DNA of 64,000 nt from Antilocapra americana (GCA_007570785.1 ML662442.1:60722180-60786179), one strand, 5' to 3'. Numbered from the stretch's first letter, positions 12,800 to 25,444 are shown. Notes: generated from the letters alone by a model not told the origin. Numbers and translations: made by a program.

Positions 12800-13385
12800 T
12801 GATGTGTGCGTTTTAATCTCTGCCTCAAACCCGTCCAATGAGTCCCTGACTCTGATAACCAACCGCCTGACTCTTTTCCGTCACTGCCTCCATGGCCTCA
12901 CAGCACCACGCAATCTCCCTGTGCCACACCTGGCTCCCTTGCTGTGAGCGGCACCACAGTCACGTGGGGCACAAACCGGAAACCTGAGACTCATCGGCCT
13001 CACCTTTCACATCCAGATTCTCCCCAGGCCTAGCTCCTAGCTGTGCTCTGCTTCTCTCAGCCTGTACCACCACACCCTACCTGTTCTCTTCCCCTAAAGT
13101 TTCTACCACACCCCAGTTCTTAGCTCAAGTATCGTTTCCAGGGAAGCACTTCCGTCCCACTCAGTCTTGTCTTACATGTGTTGTAGAAACGTTTCCCTTT
13201 TGCTCTTCTTTATCACTCTTAAATCAGGCTGTAAATAGGTAGCCACCGAGATGATTATTTGAGTAATGTCTACTTTCCGCATAAGACTAGAAACTCCATG
13301 AGGGCAGGGACTGGTTACCACTGCACCCCTAGTGGCCAGAACACAGGAGGCGCCCAGACACAAGGGAGTAAGGCATTTGAGAAGG
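12800..13385 (+). repeat. L2 LINE relic
   Basis: Wording of the L2 3' end: ctccatgagggcagggactg, preceded by a C/T-rich stretch typical of L2, and ending near caggaggcgcccagacac. Confidence 0.5.
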
Positions 13386-14149
13386 GTACAGAGTTACAGT
13401 AAGAAAGAAGTACATCAAACCAAGTCTCACAAGGAGCTCCAGACCAGTTCTCCCCACAGCTCTGTAATATGTAACATGAACTGCTGGTGAAGAGCCATAG
13501 CAAGCCAAAAATTCTAAGCTGTACCTGGTCCCTTTGCTCTGTTTTCACAAACACCATGAATTCTTATCGTTTTTTAGCAGCATAGATCAAATGGCTTGCT
13601 ACATTTTCTGCTTGAGTAATTTAGATATTTTCTCAAGAGTGGCAGAAATTAATTATATGTTACTCTCAAGAAAACACTGAAGTGAATAATTTCCCTTGTG
13701 AGGTGGCCTGCGTAGCCAAACATCGGAACAGAAACAAGAGGCAGCTGGTGTAGTGGTCCTCGCCTGGCTGCACTGCAGCAGCTTAACGCTGCCCAAAGCT
13801 GATGGGAGCCGGGGTGGGGAGGGTGCGGGCTGGGGAGGCCGAGGGTGGGACAAGCGCACAGGTGAGCTCAGGGCCCAGCTGGGGATAGAAAAGTCGTCCC
13901 AGCTCTCAGCAGACCCAGACTCTAGGTGGGAAAAACTACATGCTCTTACAATTCCAATAATCTGATTTTACATTTAAAAACCCTATAGAGACAGGTTTTA
14001 TTTCTTGCTTTCAAGATTCCCATTTTGTTTTAGCAGCAATTCAAATTCACCCTATACAAAATAGCACCCCCCAAAAAATTTACTCACATTTTTTCCTTCC
14101 CTGCACTTATAATTAAGAAAGTGATAGATAATTCTGGAATGTGATGTCT

Positions 14150-14275
14150 GTTTACTGCTTCATGAGGGCAGAGTCCTCATTTGTCTTCTTCTACACTGTA
14201 TTCAGGCTTGGTTTGAGACAAATGTGCAAAAAATACTTGATGAATAAAGGAATTTATTGAACAAGCTATATTGGT
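14150..14275 (+). repeat. L2/MIR-type 3' relic
   Basis: catgagggcagagtcctcat and cttgatgaataaagg resemble an L2 3' end. Confidence 0.4.
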
Positions 14276-14847
14276 TAAAAATAAACACTATACTTGGAAA
14301 AGCAAAGCCATATGCTGGTATCTATGAGATTACATATAAAAATATATGTGAATTTGTGAGAGCATTTTTCTGGGAAGGTCCATAACCTTTCATCAAACTA
14401 TCAAAGGGGACCCAATAGCAGCTACAGAATCACTATCTTAAGACATTTCTAATTATACATAGACAGTGCAACAGAAGACAGCAACTACCTTGTTAAATTA
14501 CAAATGAAAGTCTCCTTTGCCTCTATTTTCCAATAAACCTGTCACTGGAATAAAACTGCTAAGATATGTAAATCAATATTGGTGTCCTTGGTCATCCAAA
14601 AAAATCCTGCTTTTCCTTTAATGAGCTGCTTTAAAAAGAAAAAAAAAAAAAGCCTAATCAGTGGCATACTTTCTGTAGGCATCTACCAAAGGGTGAAAAA
14701 TAACTGTGACCCTTATGTAAATGGTATAAATTCCTTATATGTTTTGTATTTAGTTACATATTGGTCCCCTGGGTATACCTTTAGGGTTCTCAACAGAAGA
14801 AGACTAGGTGGCATGGATGCAGTTTTAGAAAATGGTAAGGAGGCTGC

Positions 14848-14968
14848 TCTGGAGAAGGAAATGGCAACCCACTCCAGTTTTCTTGCCTGGACAATTCCCT
14901 GGACAGAGGAGCCTGGTGGGCTACAGTCCATGGGGCCACAAAGAGGCAGACACTTCTCCTTCCTGGGA
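14848..14968 (+). repeat. Partial Bov-tA SINE
   Basis: ggagaaggaaatggcaaccc to ccatggggccacaaagaggc; lacks the tRNA-like 5' half. The 178-residue frame crossing it is spurious. Confidence 0.85.
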
Positions 14969-15499
14969 CTGGAAAAGAGCTTAAACTGGAGTGGGAGCAA
15001 TCCCAAGTTAACTCAAGAATATCTGAATGAAGGAATTTTTACACCACATCAAGATACAGATGGTTATTATGGATGGTTACTTCTGAATTTTTCTAAAAGG
15101 CAATTTACTGTCTGAAGCATTTGTAGCTTTGAGGCATGCAGGGGTGCACTGGTGAATCAATGTCCTGAAATTCCTTTCTAACCTATGATTTCAAAAGTGC
15201 CAGAAAGGACTTGGACTCTTGAAAGAGTTATCAGAAAATACATTTCAAGGATCCATCAAGTGCAAAGCAATATATATGAGAGAGAAAGAGAGACCTGATT
15301 CTATGAGGTCTAAATGTCAAAGGAAATAAACAAGCTTGTAAAAAAGAAATTATTTTCAAGTAGACTGATAATGACTTGAGATAAAAAAATCTTGAAATAC
15401 AAATGTATTCCTTCAGTCTAAACCATATGCAGAGCCTGAAGTCATTTAACAACATATTCCCTCCTACCCCAGGCAATCAGCTTCCCAGACCCACTGATT

Positions 15500-15740
15500 C
15501 CTATTTCTTACACATGCATGGCCCTGCCCTCCCATTTTCACTGCCACAGCTTCCGTTCTAGCCCTTCTATCTCTTGTCTAAGATGCTGCTCTATTAGCCT
15601 TATCCTCATCTACCTGGCACATCCTTGTTATACTAGTTTTCCTAGAAACCCAGATCCAATCTCACAATTAGTTTGCTTAAAAAGCTTCAGTGACTTGTTA
15701 CTACCCACACGATAGTATTTCAAGAGTATCTGAGGTCCCA
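15500..15740 (+). repeat. Possible L2 relic
   Basis: Pyrimidine-rich text with tacctggcacatccttgtta and cttcagtgacttgttactac resembles diverged L2. Weak. Confidence 0.35.
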
Positions 15741-16404
15741 GCTTTCCCTGGTTTCTCTAAAGAAAAATACTAGAAACTGTGGTGAATGCTATTTGCTCAT
15801 GGGAAAAAACATCTCATAAAATAAACATCTGACATTAACATGAGATAAAACATACATCTTATAGAAACATTTCTCAAAATGAATCTGATGAAACATTTGT
15901 TCTTTCAAATGTTAGTGGTAGTCCATGAAAAAAAAAGCTAACCTAATCAAATAAGTTTGGGGGAAAATTAAAAGATATTTCTTTAGAATTTTTCAAAGCC
16001 TTGAATATGGTAAGTTCATATTAAGCTTCAAGAAGTTAACAAAGCATACATTATTTCTCAAACCTTAATCACAGAGCCCTTTAGGGTGGGAATACATGAA
16101 CACATTCCAAGAAACACACCCCTGGAGGAACATCTAGCAGGGGGACAGGAAGTGGCTCAGGGTCCGTATTAGGGCCCACATATCTGAGTTGCCTCACAGG
16201 CTGCAGGAAAAGGAAGGGATTCAAGCACTTTGTTCAGTTCCCTTGTGCTTCTGGAATCACTGGATTTTGCTGTCTTAAACGAACTAACACATTGCTTGTC
16301 CCCAGGGTACAGAAAAACTTTGCCTTTTGAGAGGCTATTTGTTAAAATGGATCAAGAGCCTTGGTACACTTTGACTTAGTGATTCTTCTGCTGAATTTTA
16401 CCTT

Positions 16405-17508
16405 GCAGTATACAGAACTGTACAAAAAAGTCCTTAATGATCCAGATAACCATGATGTAATCCCTTACCGAGAGCCAGACATCCTGGAGCGTGAAGTTAA
16501 GTGGGCCTTAGGAAGCATTACTACGAACCAAGTTAGTGGAGGTGATGGAATTCCCGCTGAGCTATTTCAACTCCTAAAAGATGATGCTGTTAAAGTGCTG
16601 TACTTGATCTGTTAGCAAATTTGGAAAACTTGGCAATAGCCACAGGATGGGAAAAGGTCAGTTTTCATTCCAATAACAAAGAAGGGCCATGCCAAAGAAT
16701 GTTCAAACTATCATAAAAAAGCACTCATTTCACATGCCAGCAAGGTAATGCTCAAAATCCTCCTAGCTAGGCTTCAGTAGTATGTGAACTGAAAACTTCC
16801 AGAAGTATAAGCTGGATTTAGAAAAGGCAGAAGAACCAGAGATCAAATTGTCAACATCCACTGGATCACAGAAAAAGCAAGAGAATTCCAGAAAAACACC
16901 TACCTCTGCTTCACTGACTACACTAAAGCCTTTGGCTGTGTGGATCACAACAAACTGTGAAAAATCCTTAAAGAGATGGGAATACCAGACCACCTTACCT
17001 GCCTCCTGAGAAACCTGTATGCAGGTCAAGAAGCAATAATTAGAACCAGATATGAAACAACGGACTGGTTCAAAATTGGAAAGGAAGTACATCAAGGCTG
17101 TATATTGTCACCCACCTTATTTAACTTATGCAGCGTACATCATGAAAAATGCCAGGCTGGATGAAGCACAAACTAGAATCAAGATTGCCAGGAGAAATAT
17201 CAATAACATCAGATGTGCACATGACACCACCCTTATGGCAGAAAGCAAAGCAGAACTAAAGAGCCTCTTGATGAAAGCAAAAGAGGAGAGTAAAAAAGCT
17301 GGCTTAAAACTAAACACTGAAAAAACTAAGATCATGGCATCTGGTCGATCACGTCATGGGGAAAAGATGGAGAAACAATAGAAACAGTGACAGACTTTAT
17401 GTTCTTGGGCTCCAAAATCACTATGTAGATGGTGACTCTTGCCATGAAATTAAAAGATGTTTGCTCCTTGGAAGAAAAGCTATGACAAACTTAGCATATT
17501 AAAAAAAA
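16405..17508 (+). mobile_element. BovB LINE fragment (reverse transcriptase region)
   Basis: Sense BovB from EILEREVKWALGSIT-like text through TDWFKIGKEVHQGCILSPTL to the DGDSCHEIK region, with many stops and frameshifts. It stops abruptly at the bases gcatattaaaaa, where L1 begins; the rest of the BovB 3' end is missing. Confidence 0.92.
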
Positions 17509-17960
17509 ATTCATTTGAAACAATTCTACTCAGGTGGACGGAACTGGAGCCTATTATCCAGAGTGAAGTAAGCCAGAAGGAAAAACAACAATACAGTATA
17601 CTAACACATATATATGGAATTTAGAAAGATGGTAACGAGAATCCTGCATGCCAGACAGCAAAAGAAACGCAGATGTATAGGTCAGACACGTGGACTCTGT
17701 GGAAGAGGGCAAGGGTGGGAGGATATGGGAGAATGGCATTGAAACATGTTAATTACCATATGTGAAATCAATCGCCAGCCCAGGATTGATGCTCGGGGCT
17801 GGTGCACCGAGATGTCCCAGGAGGAGGAAATCGGGAGGGAGGAGGGAAGGGGGTTCTGGAGGGGGAGCATATGTAAACCCATGGCGGTTTCATGTCATTG
17901 TATGGCAAAACCAACACAATAAAGAAAATTAAAAAACAACAACAACAACAACAAAAAACC
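17509..17960 (+). mobile_element. Bovine-type L1 3' end joined to BovB
   Basis: Begins with attcatttgaaacaattcta, runs through the end of L1 ORF2 and the 3' UTR (ccagcccaggattgatgctc, the polypurine tract, catatgtaaacccatggc) and ends in a (CAA)n/A-rich tail. Confidence 0.9.
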
Positions 17961-18378
17961 AAAAATGTTTCCAGACATAAATGCCCCCTAGGATGTAGAG
18001 TCACTCCAAATCAAGAGTCAGGTTTAAAGTATTCTAGACAGAGAACACACAATACACTAAAGAGAAAATGTAGTTATAAAAAATATAGTCAGTAGGACTA
18101 CGTTATTTACAAAATATAAAGAAAACAAATAATACATGTATATAAGTATGTGGGGGCAGGGGGAAAGGGGGAGAAAGAGAAAGAATATGGAAAGATATAG
18201 ACCATTATTGTTGCTTGGATGGTAAGACTACAGATGATTTTTTTTCCTGTATATATTTTTCTATATAAATTCATATTAATTCTATAAATAGAAAAATCAA
18301 CAAATTATCAAATTCCATTATTTACAGAAAAGAATATGCTACTAACTTTATTAAAATAAGGTTATTATCTTCAAAAAT

Positions 18379-19844
18379 GACTACTTTGATAATGAGTGAT
18401 GTTGAACATCTTTTCATGTGTTTGTTAGCCATTTTTATATCTTCTTTGGAGAAATGTCTGTTAAGTTCTTTGGCCCACTTTTTAATTGGGTTGTTTATTT
18501 TTCTAGAATGGAGCTGCAGGAGTTGCTTGTATATTTTTGAGATTAATTGTTTGTCCGTTGCTTCATTGGCTATTATTTTCTCCCATTCTGAAGGCTGTCT
18601 TTTCACCTTGCTTACAGTTTCCTTTGTTGTGCAAAACCACAATGAGGTACCACTTTACACCAGTCAGAATGGCTGCCATCCAAAAGTCTACAAGCAATAA
18701 ATGCTGGAGAGGATGTGGAGAAAAGGGAACCCTCTTACACTGTTGGTGGGAATGCAAACTAGTACAGCCACTATGGAAAACAGTGTGGAGGTTCCTTACA
18801 AAGCTGCAAATAGACCTGCCATATGACCCAGCAGTGGGATTGCTGGGTCATATGGCANNNNNNNNNNNNNNNNNNNNNNNNNNNNNNNNNNNNNNNNNNN
18901 NNNNNNNNNNNNNNNNNNNNNNNNNNNNNNNNNNNNNNNNNNNNNNNNNNNNNNNNNGTGTTTGTTAGCCATTTTTATGTCTAACAAACACATGAAAAGA
19001 TGCTCAACATCACTCATTATCAGAGAAATGCAAATCAAAACTACAATGAGGTACCACTTTACACCAGTCAGAATGGCTGCCATCCAAAAGTCTACAAGCA
19101 ATAAATGCTGGAGAGGATGTGGAGAAAAGGGAACCCTCTTACACTGTTGGTGGGAATGCAAACTAGTACAGCCACTATGGAAAACAGTGTGGAGGTTCCT
19201 TACAAAGCTGCAAATAGACCTGCCATATGACCCAGCAATCCCACTGCTGGGCATATACACCGAGGAAACCAGAATTGAAAGAGCCACGTGTACCCCAATG
19301 TTCATCGCTGCATTGTTTACAATAGCCAGGACATGGAAGCAACCTAGATGCCCATCAACTGACGAATGGATAAGAAAGCTGTGGTACATATACAGAGTGG
19401 AATATTACTCAGCATTAAAAAAAAATTCATTTGAAGCAATTCTACTCAGATGGACGAAACTGGAGCCCATTATCCAGAGTGAAGTAAGCCAGAAGCAAAA
19501 ACAACAATACAGTATATTAACGCATATATATGGAATTTAGAAAGACGGTAACGAGAACCCAACATGCGAGACAGCAAAAGGAACGCAGATGTATAGAATA
19601 GACTCGTGGACTTTGGGGATGAGGGTAAGGGTGGGATGATATGGGAGAAGGGCATTGAAACATGTTAATTATCATATGTCTAATCAATCGCCAGCCCAGG
19701 ATTGATGCTCGGGGCTGGTGCAGCGAGATTTCCCAGGGGGGAGGGAGGAGGGAGGGGGGTCCTGGAGGGGAAGCATATGTAAACCCATGGAGATATCATG
19801 TCATTGTATGGCAAAAACAATAAAAAAAAAAAAGACTACTTTGA
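18379..19844. mobile_element. Young L1 insertion with 5' inversion, interrupted by an assembly gap
   Basis: Target-site duplication gactactttga at 18379-18389 and 19834-19844. 18390-18646 is antisense ORF2 3' sequence; from 18647 the element is sense, ending in the 3' UTR and an A tail at about 19822-19833. The sense block 18648-18832 is repeated almost exactly at 19046-19230 on the other side of the gap. Confidence 0.9.
18858..18957. other. Assembly gap (100 N)
   Basis: Exactly 100 N, a common placeholder length for a gap of unknown size. Frames translated across it are meaningless. Confidence 0.98.
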
Positions 19845-20514
19845 AAGGGAAGGAAAATACTTATATTTGTGTATTACAAAATGCCACCCAGAAGTCAATC
19901 TTATTGTAAAACTGTCCTTCCCCTCAAAACTAATTCTGCAAAAGGAGAGAACTCAGAGTAGGTGCATTCTTCTGAGGGGCGAGGGAAGTACCAATGTATA
20001 ATACTGAGCCAAGCAGGCCTCATAACACTGCTTAGTAAGAGACAAAAATATGAGAAATTTAATTTGGATCGCAGTTTTACATAATAATTAGCTACAGCTG
20101 TTGCTGTACATACTTATGTTCTGTTTTTCTCTCATTTTTCTTTAGGAAAGTATATGTGGGAGACTTCCTAAACTTGGAATGCTGTGAACCAAATTCCAAT
20201 TACTGGAGTTAACAGTCAAGTGTAATAGTATATTTGGATAAAATTCAGGCAGGCTTTCTTTCCCCCCTCACATTTAAGGCTTAATGACATGAAAACTGAA
20301 TTGAAACAGAAACATCCTAAAAGAGCACTTATGGTCTACCTATTTGCTGCAATTATAGTAAATTTAGCAATGTGGGAAAATGAAGAGATCCATTTCCTGG
20401 ACTGCATGAGAAAATAAGCAACACAACACCCCAGTTTCCTGTCATAACCCTGGGGAACAGGCACAGGGCAGATGCTCACAAGTGTGTCATGAATGAATGA
20501 ACGTTACAAATATG

Positions 20515-20665
20515 CTAATTCTGGGCCCAGCACCTACTCTGCCAATTCACTGCCCCCATATGCAAACAATCCTATGATGTAGATACTGATGTCCTTTCTC
20601 ACAGATGGAAAAAATGAAGCTCCATCAGATCAAGTAACTTGCCCATGGTCACAATGTTAATAAGT
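20515..20665 (+). repeat. MIR SINE
   Basis: aatcctatgatgtagatact followed by tcacagatggaaaaaatgaa and aagtaacttgcccatggtca is the MIR core and 3' end. Confidence 0.75.
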
Positions 20666-21029
20666 TTCCATTATATAATTATGTTTCAAAGAATTTCTCT
20701 TGCCAACCACATTATTTGGCTAAACATGCTTGCTGAAAATGAAAATACTAGATCACACACCAGTCTCAGCATCCATTTTTCCTATTCCTCTTTGTTCCAC
20801 AAAGGACAGATTAGAAAATTGTGTCCTAATCCTACAGAGAACACGGTATTTCATTTAACTACACACATGTTTTTATTGTCACAATCCAATAATAATCTAA
20901 CCAAGACGATGTGTTCAAGTGTCACATTTTGTCATCAGAAATGTATTGGTAAAATGAGAAGTGACACAGGGGAGTCAAGATGTAGCAAAGGGTGATTTAA
21001 CAGGAAAAAAAACCTTAAATATTAACTAC

Positions 21030-21208
21030 ATGATGTTTATGACTATAGCCCACCAGGCTCCTCTGTCCATGGGATTTCTCAAGCAAGAATACTAAGTGGG
21101 TTTCTATTTCCTTCTCCAGGGGTTCTTCCTGACCCAGGGATCAAACGCAGAGACAGCCTGCACTGGCAGGTAGATTCTTTACACCTCTGAGCCACTCTGG
21201 AAGCCCAA
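21030..21208 (-). repeat. Bov-tA/Bov-A2 SINE
   Basis: gactatagcccaccaggctc to tgagccactctggaagccc, minus orientation, truncated at the left end. Confidence 0.88.
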
Positions 21209-22104
21209 CTAAATGATAGATGTGACCAATTAAAACTACCTTACATTAAATTTAAACTTTTACTTTCTATATATGGGACTCAAAAAGTATATCTCTTGAA
21301 TGAACACTACTACCAAAACCCATTGGTAAGCCTTTAAGGACAGGTTTCTCCTCCACCTGCATTAGTCTCAGAATACGGAAGGTTCCTGATAAATGTTCCA
21401 AAGCCACGTACCCATACGAAGCCATGTGTTTTCCAATGAGGGTCTGACCATGAGTCTCCAGGGGACACAGATCAGCCAGTGCTGGAAGTCAGTGCCAGTA
21501 GCGGGCCTCCAGCAAGGCGAGTGTGTCTCCAGAAGGCGGAAGAGAAGGCAGGGAGCAGAGGACGCCCAGGAGTGGGAGCAGAAGAGAGAGGATAAGGTGG
21601 GCTGGCAGTCAGAACACTCTCACTTCTGCCCGTAAACTGGAGCATCTCACTCACCTGATGAGTGCTGTGAGAGCCACTCATCCAGAAGTGGGGAAAAAGG
21701 GGCCTTTCCTTTCCTCAAGCCTGCACAATGCCACCAACCCAAATCACATGGGACCATGCAAGAAAAAACACACAGGGGATGCTGCTAAAGCATACTTTGT
21801 GTTCAGAAGCAGTCAACACATTCCCTTTACCAATTAGATCTTACGTCAAAGAAATACTGTTCGCTGAAATAACAGTAAATGAATTTTCCTTGTACAAGGA
21901 AAAGATCTTACAAAACGCCATGCCCCAAACTGCCAGAAGTACTTACAAAAGAAAAAACAAAAAACTAGCTACAAAAGTATAGCTACGTCTGTCTAAAGTC
22001 TTTTAAATGATTGTTTAGGAAAAAGAAGCTCAAGTAGTCAACACAGAAATGAAATGCATGTCCACAGAGGTCCTCCCTAACCGCAATCCAAGTATCTGAG
22101 GCAG

Positions 22105-22275
22105 GGCTTCACAGTTTCCAAAGCATTTACACTGCCTTCTCTAATCCTCACAACAGTCTCAGGAAGGAAGTATGACAGATGTCATTATTCTATTTCAAAG
22201 ATAAAGAGACAGGCCCACAGAGTAAGTAATTTTTGAATACAGTTTCAAGCTAGTAGTAAAGGGTAGACAGAAAGC
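22105..22275 (+). repeat. MIR SINE
   Basis: atcctcacaacagtctcagg and aaagataaagagacaggccc match MIR. Confidence 0.7.
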
Positions 22276-23119
22276 CAGAATTTAGGTCTTTAGGTTTTTT
22301 CATAAACGCTGCTTCCAATTTTCTACTTGGAGTGAAAAAGACACTTGAAAAACCCCGGAATCTATACTTCTTTAAATTAGGCTCTAAACTGCCATGCAAC
22401 TACTCAGACATAATACATATTCTTAGGATTATGTTTTGAGTATATTAAGAAGAGAAAACACTTCAAAGATCATTAAATTCAGATAATTCTTAATTTGTGC
22501 AAATTACTTACTAAAAGAGAATGAGGGGGAGGACGGGAGACAATAGGGAGGAAAAGACTAGAAGGAACCATGGCATCACCTTAGCGAAGATGTTTGGAAA
22601 ATAATCAGAAGTACCTGGGGGCCCTGGGACAGCTGAGTTCCTGAAGTCTTTACATTTGAAAAGGCAGAGAACTTTATCTATACTATATATACCGTCAAAA
22701 ACAAACATTTACGTCAGATATTTTTTTGTGACAAAGTTCTGCAATTCTAGAAATAGTTTTTAATAATTACAAAAATGCTTCAGGATGTATGTTTAGGGGA
22801 GATGGAGCATATGCCTGGTAACCTAGTTCACCTTCTTTACTATGCTTGGGCTCCTTTTTCAATCAAACAAATTGTTACCTTGCTGCCTCATTCTACCACT
22901 GAATTCAGCCTGCCTCAAATTTGTTTTCCATGAACTATACTGGCATTTCCCAAAGTGTCTACTGAGGATCATTTGTGATATTTAATGTGTTTATGTAAAT
23001 AAACAAAAATGAAGAGAATCTTGCTAAACAGTGTACAACTAACTCCCTTCCTGGAAAGTCACAACAGGCACTGGGCCGGTAAAGATGCTAAGAAATCCTG
23101 TAGTAAAGAATCATGATTG

Positions 23120-23295
23120 CTTATTTATTTAATTTGGCTGCACTGGGACTTCGCTGCGGCATGTGGGATCCTGAGCTGTGCCATGTGGGCTCCTGGTTGT
23201 GGCATGCAGGATCTAGCTCCCTGACCAGGGATCGAACCCAGGCTACCTACACTGGAAGCATGGAGTCTTAACCACTGGACCACCTGGGAAGTACA
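23120..23295 (-). repeat. CHR-type SINE
   Basis: Antisense of the cetartiodactyl CHR SINE: tttggctgcactgggacttc, ccctgaccagggatcgaacc, ccactggaccacctgggaag. Confidence 0.85.
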
Positions 23296-23447
23296 AAAAC
23301 ATGTTTATTTTTGTTTAACTCATTTCACCAAACTTATTTGATTTGTCCCCATTAGAAAATCTTGAATTAACCAAACTGACTACACTGGATCATTTTCAAA
23401 GAAACCCAACTCACTATAAATAACATAACATAAACAGAAAGCCCAGG

Positions 23448-23575
23448 AACTTCCCAGGTGGTCCAGTGGTTAGGACTCTGAGCTCTCAATGTGGGGGGTG
23501 TGGGTTCAATCCCTAGTTGGGGAACATGATCCCATGAGCAATGTGGTGCATGCAAAATTTTTTTTTAATTTAAAA
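23448..23575 (+). repeat. CHR-type SINE
   Basis: aacttcccaggtggtccagt ggttaggactctgag then gggttcaatccctagttggg and an A/T-rich tail. Confidence 0.85.
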
Positions 23576-23818
23576 AATCAATATAAAGTCCATTATATAT
23601 TTTATCAATACATATTTGATGTCACATTGACCTTATCAAATAGTATTTCTTTGGGAGAGGTATATTTAAATTTTTTTAAAGAGAATTATTGATATGTTTA
23701 CTTTTTGTTTGAAGGAGTTTTCTGGTCAACTAAAAACATGAACTGAAAGAGGTTAAGGTCTCAACTGACTGAACATGTATGAAAATATTTAAACACAGAG
23801 CTAATACTACTTTAGTAC

Positions 23819-23905
23819 CTTTTATCTTTAAATGCTAATTTCTCCAACTGGCTTCTCCAAATTATGTCATCCTCTGTTTTATTGAAGAACATCAGCTTCA
23901 CTTTC
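23819..23905 (-). CDS. CYB5R4: CYB5R4 exon 14
   Basis: 87 nt; acceptor TTTTAAG ends at 23906, donor is AG|GTACTA at 23818. It encodes KVKLMFFNKTEDDIIWR followed by SQLEKLAFKDK, the beta-strand and helix after the GTGFTPM loop, matching the LLYANRTEEDIL-type strand of cytochrome b5 reductases. The donor is weak at positions +4 to +6. The upstream intron is only 300 nt. Confidence 0.95.
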
Positions 23906-24205
23906 CTTAAAAGAAAAAACAACAATTCAAAAGTACTATTTCAATTATATTTAAAATATGTATGAATGGAAAGTCTAACCATGAATTAGCATGAATGTTT
24001 TTCAGTGCCAATTAGGTAATCAAAGGTATCAAAACTAAAGGAATCAAATAAATAAAACAGCTTACAGTTGAGGAGGAATAAGAAATGATGACTAAGGGAT
24101 GAGAACATGTCTGTTGAAGTCCACTGAGTTTTTAATCAATTTAGAATACCTTCTACTAATCTAACAGCCTCACAAGGGATAGTAATTAAATGTAAAATGA
24201 CATAC

Positions 24206-24356
24206 CTGAGACTGGGTATATTAGTCAAAGCATAATTCAGTACTTTAACCATTGGTGTGAAGCCTGTTCCTGCTGCCAATAAAAAGAGATCTTCCAATTC
24301 TTGGAGCTGGGATATTATAAAATTGCCCTCAGGATTGCTTACAGAAACATAATCTC
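24206..24356 (-). CDS. CYB5R4: CYB5R4 exon 13, FAD/NAD(P)H-binding core
   Basis: 151 nt; acceptor TGTGTAG ends at 24357, donor CAG|GTATGT at 24205. It encodes GDYVSVSNPEGNF, then LEDLFLLAAGTGFTPM and VKVLNYALTNIPSL. The VSVSNPEGNF segment corresponds to the second FAD-contacting loop, and AAGTGFTPM is the glycine-rich NAD(P)H-binding motif of the reductase family (GAGTGITPM in CYB5R3). The exon is intact and in phase with its neighbours. Confidence 0.96.
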
Positions 24357-24984
24357 CTACACAATGAAATATACATGAAATCAGAAAAAAAAAAAATCAG
24401 GAAAACGGAAACAGTTAACCTAGCAGAGTTAAGAACACTAGGAGAAGCATGTTGCGGAATTATCCGACTACATCTCAGTTTTCAAGGAATGTAAACAGTT
24501 TTAAGAATATTCATTAGGCCCCCCAAGTATGTCATTATATTCAAATTTTCATTATAATCAAATTAATAATAAGGTTTTATTATACTTATTTCCAAACATT
24601 ATTTTCCCAAGCCATCTGGAGTTTCTAATTTATAAAGTACTGCCACAAATTATCAATAAAGTCTTGATTGCTAAATTATTGATAAAACTAAGTATTTCAA
24701 AAGCAGAGTCTGTGTATACCCGTCTTGCAAGGTACAGAGTGGAGAATATATATTCACTACTTACATACTGATTCTTAATCATAGTAATAAACCTAGTAGC
24801 AGAAAAAAATTGAAATAGAAATACTTTCTAATATGTTATTATCTTTTTACTGTTAATTTTTTAATTACAAAAGTTACATTTCCTAACCAAAGAACATTTA
24901 AAAATATGCAAATATATAGCAATAAAAATCACTCCTAGATACTGTTAATAATTAGAGAGTTCTTTAGTCCATTTTATTTTAGTT

Positions 24985-25430
24985 TCTTTAGACAGTTTAT
25001 TTTATTCCCCACCCCCTTCACTGAGGTTACTTCATACATTTGTAAAACAGATTCATTTGTCACACTCTGCATTCCATCTGGGATTCCCTGACATCACCAA
25101 ACACAAGGTGCAGAATCTGCATTTTCTCCTGAAAGCTTTATATTTTTTTCACATAGTAAAATTCACTCTGCATGGTCTTTGACAAACGCACAATCACGTA
25201 TCCACCATCTCAGTAGCATACAGAATGTTTCTATCACCCTAAAAATTCCCCTTTGTATTTAATCCCTCACCCCACTCCTCACAACTATTTATCTGTTCCA
25301 TTCCTACAATTTTGCTTTTCCCAGAATTTCATATGAATGGTGAAACTGTACAATTTGTAGCCTTTTGAGCCTAGGTGGTTTTGCATAGCAAAATGCATTT
25401 TTAAAATATTATCTTATGTACTAAAGTTTT
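24985..25430 (-). repeat. Old L1 in minus orientation
   Basis: cccttcactgaggttacttc and tttcatatgaatggtgaaac wording resembles antisense 3' sequence of old L1 subfamilies. Family is uncertain. Confidence 0.45.
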
Positions 25431-25444
25431 CTTAGCTCAGTCTC

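Larger units (their letters stand above)
12298..23818 (-). other. CYB5R4: CYB5R4 intron 14 (11.5 kb)
   Basis: Longest complete intron in the window. It holds L2 and MIR relics, SINEs, the BovB/L1 fusion, the gapped young L1 and two CHR SINEs. A GC-richer patch near 13740-13930 and another near 21480-21640 do not form exons I can recognise. Confidence 0.85.

Noticed and set aside
13740..13930. GC-rich patch as a possible exon or CpG island
   Set aside because: Few CpGs, no splice-bounded conserved frame, and it lies in the middle of intron 14.
14579..15115. 178-residue plus-strand frame
   Set aside because: It crosses an A run and a Bov-tA fragment and has no family resemblance.
18537..19540. 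Long frames crossing the N gap
   Set aside because: They are L1 ORF2 text joined through 100 N; the continuity is artificial.
21480..21640. GC-rich purine-heavy patch as a possible exon
   Set aside because: Frames are low-complexity Arg/Glu/Gly text and do not match any CYB5R4 segment; phases of exons 14 and 15 already join.
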